Shown here: piece after piece, positions 44,165-53,626 of the stretch
Layout of the letters: every line of letters begins with the position of its first letter
How positions within the stretch are numbered: position 1 is the stretch's first letter
NCBI RefSeq assembly: GCF_010894455.1
Contig: NZ_JAAIXY010000019.1
Span: forward strand, 62,001-126,000
DNA: 64,000 bases
Source of the DNA: Myxococcus eversor
Lineage (GTDB): Bacteria > Myxococcota > Myxococcia > Myxococcales > Myxococcaceae
Direction: 5' to 3'
The notes under the pieces: generated by a model
Seen by the model: only the letters and a program-made list of their open reading frames with translations
What the model was told of the DNA's origin: nothing
Databases searched by the model: none
Position numbers and translations under genes: made by a program

Positions 44165-46270
44165 TCAGTCCCTCGCGCTCCGGCTCAAGAGTCCGGGGCC
44201 GTCCTTCTCGTCCCGGCGCAGCTCGAAGCTGAACGTGGCGCCTTCGCCGGGGGTGCTTTCGACGGAAATCCTGCCGCCGTGCTCCTGGATGAGCTGCTTG
44301 GAGATGTAGAGGCCCAGCCCCAGCCCGCTGGACTCGCTCGCGGACGTCGCGCGCTCGAAGCGGACGAAGATTCGCTCGTGCTGGTCGGCGGGGATGCCGC
44401 GGCCTTCATCCCGGAGGCTGAACCTCACCCAGCTCCCCCGCTGCTCCAGCGTCGCGTGCACCGGCTTGCCGGGGGCGTACTTGATGGCGTTGATGATGAA
44501 GTTCGTCAGCACCTGCTCGATTCGCGCGGCGTCCAGCGACAGCCGGAGGCCCTCCTCCAGCCGCTGCTCCAGCAGGATGCCTGCCGCCTCGAACTGGGGC
44601 GCGAAGCGGGCCAGCACGTCCCGCACCAGGTCGGAGAGGTTCGTCTCCACCCGAATCACCGTCAGCTTGCCGGTGCTGATGCGGGACACGTCGAGCATGT
44701 CGTTGACCAGACGCGACAGGCGCTCCACCTGGAGGAGCGTGGTGTCGAGCAGCCTCCCGAAGCGCGCGGGGGCAATCCCCGCGAGCCCCTGGCTCGAGAA
44801 GACGCGCCGGGTCATCTGCGTCTGGAGCTTGAGCGTGGTCAGCGGCGTGTTGAGCTCGTGCGAGGCGACCCCGATGAAGGTGTCCCGGGCGACGAGGGCC
44901 GCGCGGAGGTTGTCCGCGAGCTGTTCAATCTCCTGCTGCTCGTTGACCTGGTCCGTCACCTCGTAGATGACCACCAGGATGCCATCCACCCGGCCCGACG
45001 CGTCCCGCTTCGCCTGATAGGTGAAGTTGACGAACATCTCCCGGGCGACCCCGTCGGCCTGCACCATGGAAGCGCGCAGCTTCGTGCCGTGGAAGCTCTG
45101 CCCCGTCTGATAGACGCCGTCGAGTATCTCGTAGAACCCCTGCCCCTCCAGCTCCGGCAGCGCCTGCCTCACGGACAGGTTCAGCAGGTCCGTGACAGGC
45201 CGCCCACCGAACAGCATGGACATGAAGGGAGCGTTCGCGAAGGTGTAGACGTGGCGCGGCCCGCTGAGGATGGCGATGCCGAGCGGCGCTTGAAGCAGGA
45301 AGCTCTGGAGCTCCTGGCGCGCGCGCAGGACCTCCTCCTCCGCCCACTTCCGCTCGCTGATGTCGAGCGAGGTCCCGATGAACCGGGTGGCCCTTCCCTC
45401 CGCGTCGAAGGAGACCTGCCCTCGCGCCTCGACCCAGCGAGGCCGTGCGCCAGGCGGGGCCACCACCCGGTGCTCCTTCTGGTACAGCCCCCCTTGCGTC
45501 TTCCCCGCGAGCGCGGCGGCGATGCTCTCGTGCACACCCCGCACATCCTCGGGATGGATGCGCTCCAGCACCTGGTCGAGGCGGTACTCCGACTGCTCGG
45601 GCAGCCCGAAGAGCGCGGTCATCCGCGCATCCGCCGTCATCGTCCCGGGGCCGACCTCCAGCTCCCAGGTGCCCGCTCCCGAAGCCTCCACCACGCGGCG
45701 CAGCCGCTCCTCGCCGCGCCGCAGGGCCTGCTCACTGAAGATGCGCCCGGTGGTCTCGGTGCAGACCACCAGCGTGCCCTGAATCCTCCCGGACTCGTCG
45801 AAGACCGGGGAGTAGCCGTAGGTCCAATAGACGTCCTCGATGCGGCCGTTGCGGAAGATGGGGACGAGCTGGTCCTCGTTCCAACTGGCCTTCCCCTCGC
45901 GCATCACGTCTTCGATTTGCGGGCCGATGATGGGCCAGATTTCCGGCCACGTCTCCCGGCCCGGCCGTCCCAGCGCACCGGGGTGCTTGCCCCGGCCGAA
46001 GCTGGGGACATAGGCATCGTTGTAGAACTGGATGAGCTCCGGCCCCCACCAGAGGAACATGGGGTGGCGGGAGTGCAGCAGCGTCTTGACGACGGTCTTC
46101 AACGAGCCGGGCCAGCGCTCCACGGGCCCCACGGGCGTGGCGGCCCAGTCCAGCTCACGCATCCGGGAGGCCATCTCTCCGGCCCCACTGAACAGTTCCT
46201 CCGCCTTCACGTGATGGGACTCCCGGGTCGTGCCGAGGGAGCCGGGTTCTAGAGCATCCCCGTCCCTCAT
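44165..46270 (-). CDS. PAS-domain sensor histidine kinase
   Basis: A 701-residue soluble kinase. Three PAS-type modules (about 60-190, 195-310 and 325-440; FMSMLFGGRP and FLLQAPLGIAILSG in the third) are followed by HisKA with ASHELNTPLTTLKL (phospho-His) and a HATPase with NFIINAIKYAP, DEGRGIP and GLGLGLYISKQLI. No membrane segment, so it senses cytoplasmic signals. No receiver gene is adjacent. A GTG at 46210 after a good codon context is an alternative start, as the first 20 residues look extra. Confidence 0.9.
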   Translation of the reverse strand: MRDGDALEPGSLGTTRESHHVKAEELFSGAGEMASRMRELDWAATPVGPVERWPGSLKTVVKTLLHSRHPMFLWWGPELIQFYNDAYVPSFGRGKHPGALGRPGRETWPEIWPIIGPQIEDVMREGKASWNEDQLVPIFRNGRIEDVYWTYGYSPVFDESGRIQGTLVVCTETTGRIFSEQALRRGEERLRRVVEASGAGTWELEVGPGTMTADARMTALFGLPEQSEYRLDQVLERIHPEDVRGVHESIAAALAGKTQGGLYQKEHRVVAPPGARPRWVEARGQVSFDAEGRATRFIGTSLDISERKWAEEEVLRARQELQSFLLQAPLGIAILSGPRHVYTFANAPFMSMLFGGRPVTDLLNLSVRQALPELEGQGFYEILDGVYQTGQSFHGTKLRASMVQADGVAREMFVNFTYQAKRDASGRVDGILVVIYEVTDQVNEQQEIEQLADNLRAALVARDTFIGVASHELNTPLTTLKLQTQMTRRVFSSQGLAGIAPARFGRLLDTTLLQVERLSRLVNDMLDVSRISTGKLTVIRVETNLSDLVRDVLARFAPQFEAAGILLEQRLEEGLRLSLDAARIEQVLTNFIINAIKYAPGKPVHATLEQRGSWVRFSLRDEGRGIPADQHERIFVRFERATSASESSGLGLGLYISKQLIQEHGGRISVESTPGEGATFSFELRRDEKDGPGLLSRSARD

Positions 46271-46403
46271 GAAACAACTCCGCGAGACCAGACAAGCCCA
46301 CGGACCCTCTTCTCCAACGGGCGCGCTCGCGAGGCGGTGGTTATCACCAGGGCCATGCGGCGGGGCCCCCGCCTCGCCGCTCCCCTACCAACCGGAGTCA
46401 CAC

Positions 46404-47108
46404 ATGAAGATTGGAATCATCGGCGCGGGTTACATCGGCTCGGCGCTGGCGAGGAAGTGGGTGAAGCTGGGTCACCAGGTCGTGCTGGCCAACTCGCGCG
46501 GACCGGACACACTGAAGGAGCTGGCCGCCGAGATTGGAGCGACCGCGGGCACCGTCGAGCAGGCCGCGCACGCCGGCGAGGTCGTCGTCGTCACCATCCC
46601 CCAGCGCGCGGTGGTGGACCTGCCCAAGGACCTCTTCAAGGGCGTCCCCGCCAACGTGGTCGTCATCGACACCGGCAACTACTATCCGATTCGCGACGGC
46701 GACATCCCCGCGCTCACCTCAGGACAAATCGAGAGCGCCTGGGTCGGCGAGCATCTGGGTCGGCCGGTCATCAAGGTGTTCAATAACATCTACTCCAAGT
46801 CCCTGGCGGAGAAGGGCGCGCCGAAGGGCTCCCCGGGGCGCATCGCGCTCCCCGTCTCCGGTGACCCGGCCGAGGCGCGAGCGAAGGTCATGCGCCTGGT
46901 GGACGAGCTGGGGTTCGACCCGGTCGACGCGGGCGGCCTCGACGAGTCCTGGCGGCATCAGCCGGGCACGCCCGCCTACACGAAGGACTTCGACGCGCGC
47001 GGGCTGAAGGAAGCGCTCGCCGCCGCCGAGAAGAGCCGCCTCCCCGAGTACCGCAAGGCCGCGGATGAGTCGCTCAAGGCGTACTTCGCGACCCTGCCCA
47101 AGGGCTGA
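46404..47108 (+). CDS. NADP-dependent oxidoreductase, F420-reductase-like Rossmann protein
   Basis: A 234-residue protein beginning MKIGIIGAGYIGSALARKWV (NADP-binding GxGxxG), with VVVVTIPQRAV, VIDTGNYYPIRDG and VIKVFNNIYSKSL, the pattern of the NADP oxidoreductase coenzyme F420-dependent family. Many such proteins use NADP alone; F420 use is not shown. The start at 46404 sits directly at the Rossmann strand. Divergent from the histidine kinase. Confidence 0.9.
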   Translation: MKIGIIGAGYIGSALARKWVKLGHQVVLANSRGPDTLKELAAEIGATAGTVEQAAHAGEVVVVTIPQRAVVDLPKDLFKGVPANVVVIDTGNYYPIRDGDIPALTSGQIESAWVGEHLGRPVIKVFNNIYSKSLAEKGAPKGSPGRIALPVSGDPAEARAKVMRLVDELGFDPVDAGGLDESWRHQPGTPAYTKDFDARGLKEALAAAEKSRLPEYRKAADESLKAYFATLPKG

Positions 47109-47247
47109 GCCAGGACGGAGTTCCTCAGAGAGGCGCCGCGTCGACCGTGGACTCCGGCGCGGGCGGCGGCGGCGCCTCGTCCTGACTCACCTGGGAGTTC
47201 AGGACCCAGCTCAGTGGATGCCCGCCCCGCTGACTGAGGAAACAGCC

Positions 47248-49098
47248 TCAGGCGGCCTGTTGGGAGCGGGCCTGGTGCTCCTTCATGGCCCGGCAGCGCC
47301 CCAGGTAGTGCTCGAAGGCACGCAGCAGCGCGTCCGGGTCCTTCAGCTTGCTCAAGCAGAGCGAGCGCTTCTCCTTGGACCGCCCTTCTCCCGTCACCTG
47401 CAGGTCCAGGTACTTCTTGAACATGCGGTCCGCCGTGCTGGCGTGAGTCACCTCCGAGAGCAGCACGGGCTCCTCCCACTCCGGGCAATGCACCTGGGCG
47501 AAGTCGAGCGTGGCCTCATGTCCGGCCTCCTTGCCCTCGAAGGACAGCGGCGGGAAGTGCCGCTCCACGTGCTGCCGCTCCTCGTCGTTGGACGGCACGT
47601 AGCGGTACGCGAGCACCAGGTCATGGGCCTGTGAGAAGCGCGCCTCGTAGGCGCCCCACAGCCGCGCCTCGATGGCCTCCGCCTCTTGAATCGTGCTCAC
47701 CCAGGAGAACGTCACGGGCTCGAGCAGCACCTGCGCCATGTCCGACGGCGCCAGCCGCGCGTTGACGTTCTCCAACCGCGCGGAGAGCGGGGGATGCGAG
47801 TCGAACGGATGCGGCGTCACGGAGCCGTGTAAATCCCCGTGCACGGCATCCGACTGCGCGTAGTCCGCGAAGCCGAGCGCGACGCGCCGGGCGATGGCCA
47901 CCGACTGCTGCCGCTCGTCGCGGGAGAAGAGGTCCGCCTCGACACGGTCCCTGAAGCCCGCGTACGCGCCCACCTTCACCAGCGAGCGGGCGATGTCCCG
48001 ACCGGAGGTGATGCCCGCGGCGAGTCGGTCCGCGGCCAGCTCGCTTTCGCGCCGGCTGCGTCCCAGCGACAGCTCGAAGAGCCCGCGGTACGCCAGCATG
48101 AAGTGGTAGATGGGGCGCGTCAGGCCTCCCTCATGCAGCGTCTGGAGATACTGGGCGAAGTGCGCGAGCCTCGGCGCCAGCCGCTTGCCGTGGCCCGTGT
48201 CGCCGCCCAGCAGGTGTCCCATCTCGTGCGCGAGCACCGCGTCCGCCTCCGACTGCTCCAACAGGCGCAGCAAGGACAGGCTCACGTAGAGCGTCCGGCC
48301 AGAGAGCGTCTGTCCGCCGACGCGCACGTCGCTCTCCGTGACGAAGAAGTTGGCGTCGATGCCCGCGAGGATGTGGTCCGGCGGGGGCGTATCGAGCCGC
48401 GCGCACAGCCGGCGCACGTGCGCCCAGAGCTCCGGGGCCTTGGACTCCTCCAACACCTCCGCCTCCACCTCGAAGTCCATGGGCGGACGGCGGAAGATGG
48501 CGACCACCACGAGGAAGATGGCCATGGCGGCCAGGATGCCCACCACGCCGATGAGCTTGGGTGAATAGCGATTGAACCAGAGCGCCGTCACCCAATAGGA
48601 CAACCACACCGCCAGGCCGCCCTGTCCAATCGCCTGGAGCGCGCCCGTGACGCGGAGCACGTTCCACCCCACGACGAAGCTGATGAACTGGAACGGCCGG
48701 GACACGAACGCGGCCAGGCCACACAATAGGGCAATCACGGTGGTGGCGAGCCCCAGCGCCAGCAGGCCCGACGCCAGGCTGTGCATCCAGTCGAACTGCT
48801 TCACGTCCTTGCACACCTCGGCGAGGTTGCTCCGGAAGTTCGCCAGCGCCTCATCCGTGCTCAGGCAGGCAGCCGAGGCGGGAACGGCGCGGAAGAAAGC
48901 CAGGGTCTCCGCCCGCTGCTCCTCGGTGAGTTCGGTGTCCTGGGACACCTGCTTCTCGATGGACTCGAGCACGTCCCCGTCCACGCTGGCGGTCGCGTGG
49001 CCGGTGAACCAGAGGCCGAAGAGTGGAAGGGCGAAGAGCCAGAGAGCGGGCAGCACGTAGCTGCGCAGGAAGCCGGGGGCGGTCGTCGTAGGTCGCAT
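47248..49098 (-). CDS. M48-family membrane metallopeptidase
   Basis: A 616-residue protein. Start at 49098 leads into a first membrane segment (VLPALWLFALPLFGLWF), a lumenal helical part with two cysteines, then three more membrane segments (about 110-220). The zinc site is LAHEMGHLLGGD, with the third ligand in RRESELAADRLAA and later DSHPPLSARLENV, as in HtpX/Ste24-type peptidases. Substrates are usually misfolded membrane proteins or prenylated peptides. The remaining 250 residues have no clear match. Confidence 0.9.
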   Translation of the reverse strand: MRPTTTAPGFLRSYVLPALWLFALPLFGLWFTGHATASVDGDVLESIEKQVSQDTELTEEQRAETLAFFRAVPASAACLSTDEALANFRSNLAEVCKDVKQFDWMHSLASGLLALGLATTVIALLCGLAAFVSRPFQFISFVVGWNVLRVTGALQAIGQGGLAVWLSYWVTALWFNRYSPKLIGVVGILAAMAIFLVVVAIFRRPPMDFEVEAEVLEESKAPELWAHVRRLCARLDTPPPDHILAGIDANFFVTESDVRVGGQTLSGRTLYVSLSLLRLLEQSEADAVLAHEMGHLLGGDTGHGKRLAPRLAHFAQYLQTLHEGGLTRPIYHFMLAYRGLFELSLGRSRRESELAADRLAAGITSGRDIARSLVKVGAYAGFRDRVEADLFSRDERQQSVAIARRVALGFADYAQSDAVHGDLHGSVTPHPFDSHPPLSARLENVNARLAPSDMAQVLLEPVTFSWVSTIQEAEAIEARLWGAYEARFSQAHDLVLAYRYVPSNDEERQHVERHFPPLSFEGKEAGHEATLDFAQVHCPEWEEPVLLSEVTHASTADRMFKKYLDLQVTGEGRSKEKRSLCLSKLKDPDALLRAFEHYLGRCRAMKEHQARSQQAA

Positions 49099-49204
49099 GG
49101 GTATCGGTGCCGACAATCCTACTCCCGGGCGGGTGTCTCCCCGCCAGCCGCCTGGAGCAGGTCCCGTTCCCACCCTCACCTGCTCGACTCGTTTTCACGG
49201 GCTT

Positions 49205-50017
49205 TCACCGAACCCGAACCATCACCACCTTGGGGTACGCGATGGAGAACCCCAGGCGCTCCATGTTCCGCTGGGACCCGCTGGCCGGCAGGGTGCTGCT
49301 CGACGCCAACATGCCTCCCTGGCGAATGGCCCACGCCAGTCGCGCTGAAATCAACTCCTGCTGCAGTCCCCTGCCACGGAAGCGCTCGCGCACCGACGTT
49401 CCCGACAACGTCGCCACGCCGTCATGCAGGGCCACGGTGCCGCCGCCCGCTGGCTCTCCGTCCACCAGCGCGAGGAAGCAGGTGGTGCCTGGCATCGTCG
49501 CCGTGCCCATCATGAGTGAGGCCTCCGCGTCCGACACCTCCTCGCGTCCGAGGAAGCCCCGGGCCACCGTGCGCGAGAAGGCCTCCGCCTCTCCATCACG
49601 GAGGGGACGAATCTCCGCGACTGTCGGCGGCGTGGGACTTCCCGGCAACGCGCGCACGAGCACCTGCTGGAACTCGCCCACCTGATAGCCCCGCTGCGCC
49701 AGCCCCTGGGCCAGCGTGGGATGGGCGAAGGGCAACAGGTCAATCTGGAGCAGGCCGCCAGCCTGGCCCAGATGGGACTCCACCCGGTCCAGGTCCTCGG
49801 CGCTGACGGGCCCTTCCAGTCCCAGCGCGACCGCCTGGGTGAGGGGCGAGTCCGGACCGTTGAAGAGGGCCAGGCCTCCGGCGACTTCGAGGACACCGGA
49901 GGGCGGCGTGGCACTGCGATTCTGCACCGCCTGGGCCAGCTCCAGGCGCCGGGCGAGCCGAGCGTCCACCACCAAGCGTGACGGCGAAGATGAAGGCTGC
50001 ATGGCGCGCACCCTCAT
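49205..50017 (-). CDS. GNAT-family N-acetyltransferase
   Basis: A 270-residue protein. The first 125 residues look like a degenerate acyltransferase half (ALFNGPDSPLTQAVAL); the second half has the acetyl-CoA loop RFRGRGLQQELISARL, preceded by GTATMPGTTCFLALV and GGGTVALHDGVATL strands. The two-lobed form is common in large GNATs. ATG codons at 50017 and 50002 are both possible. Substrate unknown. Confidence 0.87.
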   Translation of the reverse strand: MRVRAMQPSSSPSRLVVDARLARRLELAQAVQNRSATPPSGVLEVAGGLALFNGPDSPLTQAVALGLEGPVSAEDLDRVESHLGQAGGLLQIDLLPFAHPTLAQGLAQRGYQVGEFQQVLVRALPGSPTPPTVAEIRPLRDGEAEAFSRTVARGFLGREEVSDAEASLMMGTATMPGTTCFLALVDGEPAGGGTVALHDGVATLSGTSVRERFRGRGLQQELISARLAWAIRQGGMLASSSTLPASGSQRNMERLGFSIAYPKVVMVRVR

Positions 50018-50330
50018 CCACGACGGGCGGCGGTGTCTATCGGCTTCCGGCGCCGCTTGTCACAATCGTGCGCTCCTTCACGCCCGTTTCGCGCGACGGC
50101 GGTGACTCGGGTTGCGCGGCGCCACCTCAGCTCCCATCATCGAGCGACGGGAAGACGCCTCGAAGGCACTTCAGGCGCGCCTGAACGGAGGGTGGCCAGA
50201 TGGACGGGACGTCCCACCGTCAGTGCACGAGTTCACCAGGAAACGTCTTGCCGGCACGGCGCCTTGCCAGACGTGCTACGCGACCCAGTCGCCGCTTCTT
50301 CTCTCGCCGCGCCAGTCCCCCTCCCCCATC

Positions 50331-52289
50331 GTGAACCCACCTGTCCACGGCTCCCGCTCCGCGAGTGCATCCCCGCCCGGGGCGGACTTTGCGCGGGTGT
50401 GGATGGTCGACGACAGCCCCACGCAGTTGGAGCGGGCCCGGGCGCTCCTGTCGAAACACCACGCGGTCGAGACCTTCCGCGACGCCGAGGCGATGATCGA
50501 GCGGCTCACCCAGGGCCTCCCTCCCGACGTGCTCCTGCTGGACTGGCAGTTGCCGGGCGTCTCTGGACTGGATGCGTGCCGCTACGTGCGCGAGCACTAC
50601 GATGACGTCACGCTGCCCATCCTGATTCTCTCCGCGCGGGGCGCCCACGCGGACTTCACCGAGGGCCTGCGGGCCGGGGCCAGCGACTACGTCTCCAAGC
50701 CCTACGACGACGCGGAGCTGCTCGCGCGCGTGGGCAGCCTCCTGCGCATCCGGGCGCAGGGACAGCAACTGCGCGAGCGCGAGGCGTATCTGGCCACGAC
50801 GCTCTCCAGCATCGGAGACGCGGTCATCACCACGGACCGTGCCGGACACATCACCTTCCTCAACCCCGTGGCCGAGCGAGTCACCGGCTGGAGCGACGCC
50901 CAGGCGCGGCAGCGTCCCGTGACGGACGTCTTCAAGCTCATCGACGCCTCCACCCGGGCCCTCGTGGAGGACCCCGTCGGCCGCGTCCTCACGCGGGGCA
51001 CGACCCAGGGGCTCGTCGGGCCCACGCTGCTCTTGCGCAGGGATGGCTCGGAGGTCCCCATCGAGGACAGTGCCGCGCCCATCCGCGTGGGCATCAACGA
51101 GCTGACGGGCGTCGTGCTCGTCTTCCGGGATGTCACCGAACAGAGCAAGACGCGGCAACACAACGAGGCCCTCGACGCGAAGGTCCGCGCCAGCGAGGCC
51201 GAGCTGCGCATCCTGCTCGACGCGATTCCCGTCCTCGTCTCGTATGTCACCCCGGAGGAGACCTACGGCCGGGTCAACAAGGCGTACGAGGACTGGTTCG
51301 GAATCGCCCAGGACAGCCTCCGGGGCAGGTCCCTCCGGAAGGTCATCGGGGAGGCCGCGTACGAGGTGCTCGGGCCCTACGTGAAGCGAGGGCTGGCGGG
51401 AGAAGACCTCTCGTTCGAGCAACATGACGTGCCCTACCGGTTGGGCGGCACGCGCGACGTGAGGGTCACCTTCATCGCGCACCGGGAGGCGGGGCAGCCC
51501 GCGGGGGGCTACGTCGCGCTGCTCCAGGACATCACCGCGGAGCGGAGGCTGGCGAAGGAGCGCGAGCGCTCGGCCCAGCAACAGCGGGAGCAGGCGGAGT
51601 TCGAGCAGCAGCTCATCGGCATCGTGAGCCACGACCTGCGCAATCCCCTGGCCGCCATCCTGATGGGGGCGGCCCGGCTGAATCAGCAGGACGGGCTGGA
51701 TTCGAATGTCCGCAAGACGTCGGCGCGCATCCATTCATCCGCGGCTCGCGCGGTGCGCATGGTGAACGAGCTGCTGGACTTCACGCAGGCCCGGATGGGC
51801 GGCGGCATCCGGATTGAGTGCAACCCCACGGACCTCCACTCCCTCTTGTGCACCATGGTGGACGAGGTGGAGACCGCCAACCCCGCCGCCCGGGTGAAGG
51901 TGGAGATGAGCGGCGACGGGCTGGGCCTGTGGGACGGAGACCGGCTCTCCCAGGTGCTCCAGAACCTGGTGACGAATGCCCTCAAGTATGGCGCGCCCGA
52001 CAGGCCCATCCACGTCGTCGCCCGGGGCGATACCGAACACGTCACATTCAGCGTGCACAACGAGGGTGAGCCCATCCCCGCCGACCAGCTCTCCGCCCTC
52101 TTCGAGCCCTTCCAGCGGGGCACGGGCACCGTGGACACGACGGGGCGCAGCGTGGGGCTGGGCCTGTTCATTGTGAAGTCGATTGTCGACGCGCACGGCG
52201 GGCGCATCGAGGTGCGGTCCGAGGCAGGCCAGGGCACCACATTCATCGTGCGCCTGCCCCGCCACGCGCGCAGCTCGGCGCCGCGCTAG
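50331..52289 (+). CDS. Receiver-PAS-PAS hybrid histidine kinase
   Basis: A 652-residue protein from the GTG at 50331; the frame is open to 50112 but that part is unlike coding sequence. Order: receiver domain (MVDDSPTQ, phospho-Asp in LLLDWQLPG, YVSKPYDD), PAS (YLATTLSSIGDAVITTDRAG), a second PAS (ILLDAIPVLVSYVTPEE), HisKA (VSHDLRNPLAAIL) and HATPase (NLVTNALKYGAP, GLGLFIVKSIV). The N-terminal receiver implies that another kinase controls it. Soluble. No partner gene is adjacent. Confidence 0.87.
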   Translation: MNPPVHGSRSASASPPGADFARVWMVDDSPTQLERARALLSKHHAVETFRDAEAMIERLTQGLPPDVLLLDWQLPGVSGLDACRYVREHYDDVTLPILILSARGAHADFTEGLRAGASDYVSKPYDDAELLARVGSLLRIRAQGQQLREREAYLATTLSSIGDAVITTDRAGHITFLNPVAERVTGWSDAQARQRPVTDVFKLIDASTRALVEDPVGRVLTRGTTQGLVGPTLLLRRDGSEVPIEDSAAPIRVGINELTGVVLVFRDVTEQSKTRQHNEALDAKVRASEAELRILLDAIPVLVSYVTPEETYGRVNKAYEDWFGIAQDSLRGRSLRKVIGEAAYEVLGPYVKRGLAGEDLSFEQHDVPYRLGGTRDVRVTFIAHREAGQPAGGYVALLQDITAERRLAKERERSAQQQREQAEFEQQLIGIVSHDLRNPLAAILMGAARLNQQDGLDSNVRKTSARIHSSAARAVRMVNELLDFTQARMGGGIRIECNPTDLHSLLCTMVDEVETANPAARVKVEMSGDGLGLWDGDRLSQVLQNLVTNALKYGAPDRPIHVVARGDTEHVTFSVHNEGEPIPADQLSALFEPFQRGTGTVDTTGRSVGLGLFIVKSIVDAHGGRIEVRSEAGQGTTFIVRLPRHARSSAPR

Positions 52290-52297
52290 CCGGGCCG

Positions 52298-52320
52298 CGG
52301 CCCTTCGTCAGGAAGGGCCG
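52298..52320. terminator. Strong hairpin between convergent genes
   Basis: CGGCCCTTC at 52298-52306 and GAAGGGCCG at 52312-52320 form a perfect 9-bp stem with a five-base loop, between the hybrid kinase and the M91 gene. Probably works in both directions. Confidence 0.6.
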
Positions 52321-52331
52321 GGCCTTGTGAC

Positions 52332-53366
52332 TCACCCCTCCAGGTCGCCGACAATCTTCCCGAAGGGAGACGGCGTGCCCAGCATCTTCTGGAACCGGTT
52401 CCGGTTGTCCGAGCCCACGTCGTAGTTGTTGAAGTTGACGTCGTTGGAGTTCTTCCCGTCCGGCAGCATGCCCGAGTAGTCCTGGCGGGCCGGCAGTCCG
52501 TGCTCCGCGCGAATCTTGTTCTCGGTGGGCGCCCAGCCCGCGGGCGTGTGCGGCGTGGGCTTCAGGCCCACCGTCTCGAACTCCTCGCGCAGGCGCAGGC
52601 GGTCCTCGACGGTCTCCTTCATGTTGGCGGAGTGCGACGGGTACTGCTGGAAGACAGGCGCGTCGGCGTGCTTGCTGGCCGCCAGGGGGCTGACCTGCAC
52701 GCCGTTGGCCGCGCGCCAGGCGTGGACCGACTCGTGGCCCAGGCTGTTGAAGCGCTGGCCCGGGTCGTTCTCGTTGTAGTTGATGCGGCTGGCCGTGCCC
52801 GTGCCGGGCTGGCCTTCGTAGCGGTACGCGGGGCGGAGGGAGTCGAGGGTGCCGTTGTGCCGGGGCGAGTGCGACATGGGCATCGAGGCCTCGCGGCCCG
52901 AGTAGAGGTCCGCCACCGTCAGCGGGTTGCGCTGGGTGCCGATGGCGCCGGGGTTCACCTGGGACGTGCGGTCATTGAGCTCCGTCATCATCCGGCCGCC
53001 CTCGGGCCGGCTCGTCAGCCGGTGCGTGGAGTTGCGGGCATCCTGCGTGAAGTCGGCGAAGTCCGCGCCCGTCTGGCCGCTGTCGCGGCGGGTGCGGATT
53101 CCCTGGAGGTCCGGGTGCACCACGCCATAGTCCGTGGGCTTGAGGTTGGCCTTGCCGTCCTGCAGCTCCGTGGGCGACGGGCGCGGCTGGGAAGGCGCGC
53201 CGGCCGACTCGGTCTTCTGCGGCGGCGTCTTCTCCGGCGTCTTCGCGGGCGTCTTCTCCGGCGTCTTCGGCTTGCTCGTCTCCAGCTTCGGGGGCGCGCT
53301 GTTGCTGCGGGAGCGGGAGGAAGAGGAGGAGGAACCGAGGGAAGACGGCTTGGAGCGGAGCTTCAT
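52332..53366 (-). CDS. M91-family zinc metallopeptidase, effector-like
   Basis: A 344-residue protein. Residues 1-65 are Ser/Arg-rich then a repeated TPEKTP/AKTP stretch, the low-complexity leader typical of delivered proteins. The C-terminal half has the M91 signature: RINYNENDPGQRFNSLGHES with HExxH at H211-H215 (HESVH), ETVEDRLRLREEFETVG with probable third Glu ligand, and TENKIRAEHGLPARQDYSG. This family includes the injected type III effectors NleD and HopH1/XopG. Start at 53366 follows GAGGCG. There is no type III system nearby, so the delivery route is unknown. Confidence 0.8.
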   Translation of the reverse strand: MKLRSKPSSLGSSSSSSRSRSNSAPPKLETSKPKTPEKTPAKTPEKTPPQKTESAGAPSQPRPSPTELQDGKANLKPTDYGVVHPDLQGIRTRRDSGQTGADFADFTQDARNSTHRLTSRPEGGRMMTELNDRTSQVNPGAIGTQRNPLTVADLYSGREASMPMSHSPRHNGTLDSLRPAYRYEGQPGTGTASRINYNENDPGQRFNSLGHESVHAWRAANGVQVSPLAASKHADAPVFQQYPSHSANMKETVEDRLRLREEFETVGLKPTPHTPAGWAPTENKIRAEHGLPARQDYSGMLPDGKNSNDVNFNNYDVGSDNRNRFQKMLGTPSPFGKIVGDLEG

Positions 53367-53626
53367 GGGGATCGCCTCTGGAGGGAGTCGGTGACGAGGC
53401 TCCCTAGAGCATCCGGTGTGCCAGCCTCCCCGTGGCGGGGCGCGGCCCTGGAGCGACCTGATTTCAAGAGGTTCCACCGGGCGCGGGGCTCTCCCGGAAG
53501 CTTCCGCTGATGACCGTGAACAAGGGGCTGATGACTGCCGTCATCAGGCGCGGCGCCCTCCAGGCTGGCAAACACCATGAGGGCCGCCTAGAAGCACGCC
53601 CCCTTCATCCAAGGCTCATCCACCGC

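Noticed and set aside
50112..50330. N-terminal extension of the hybrid histidine kinase
   Set aside because: Open frame from a TTG, but the codons lack the third-position bias of the rest; GTG 50331 preferred.
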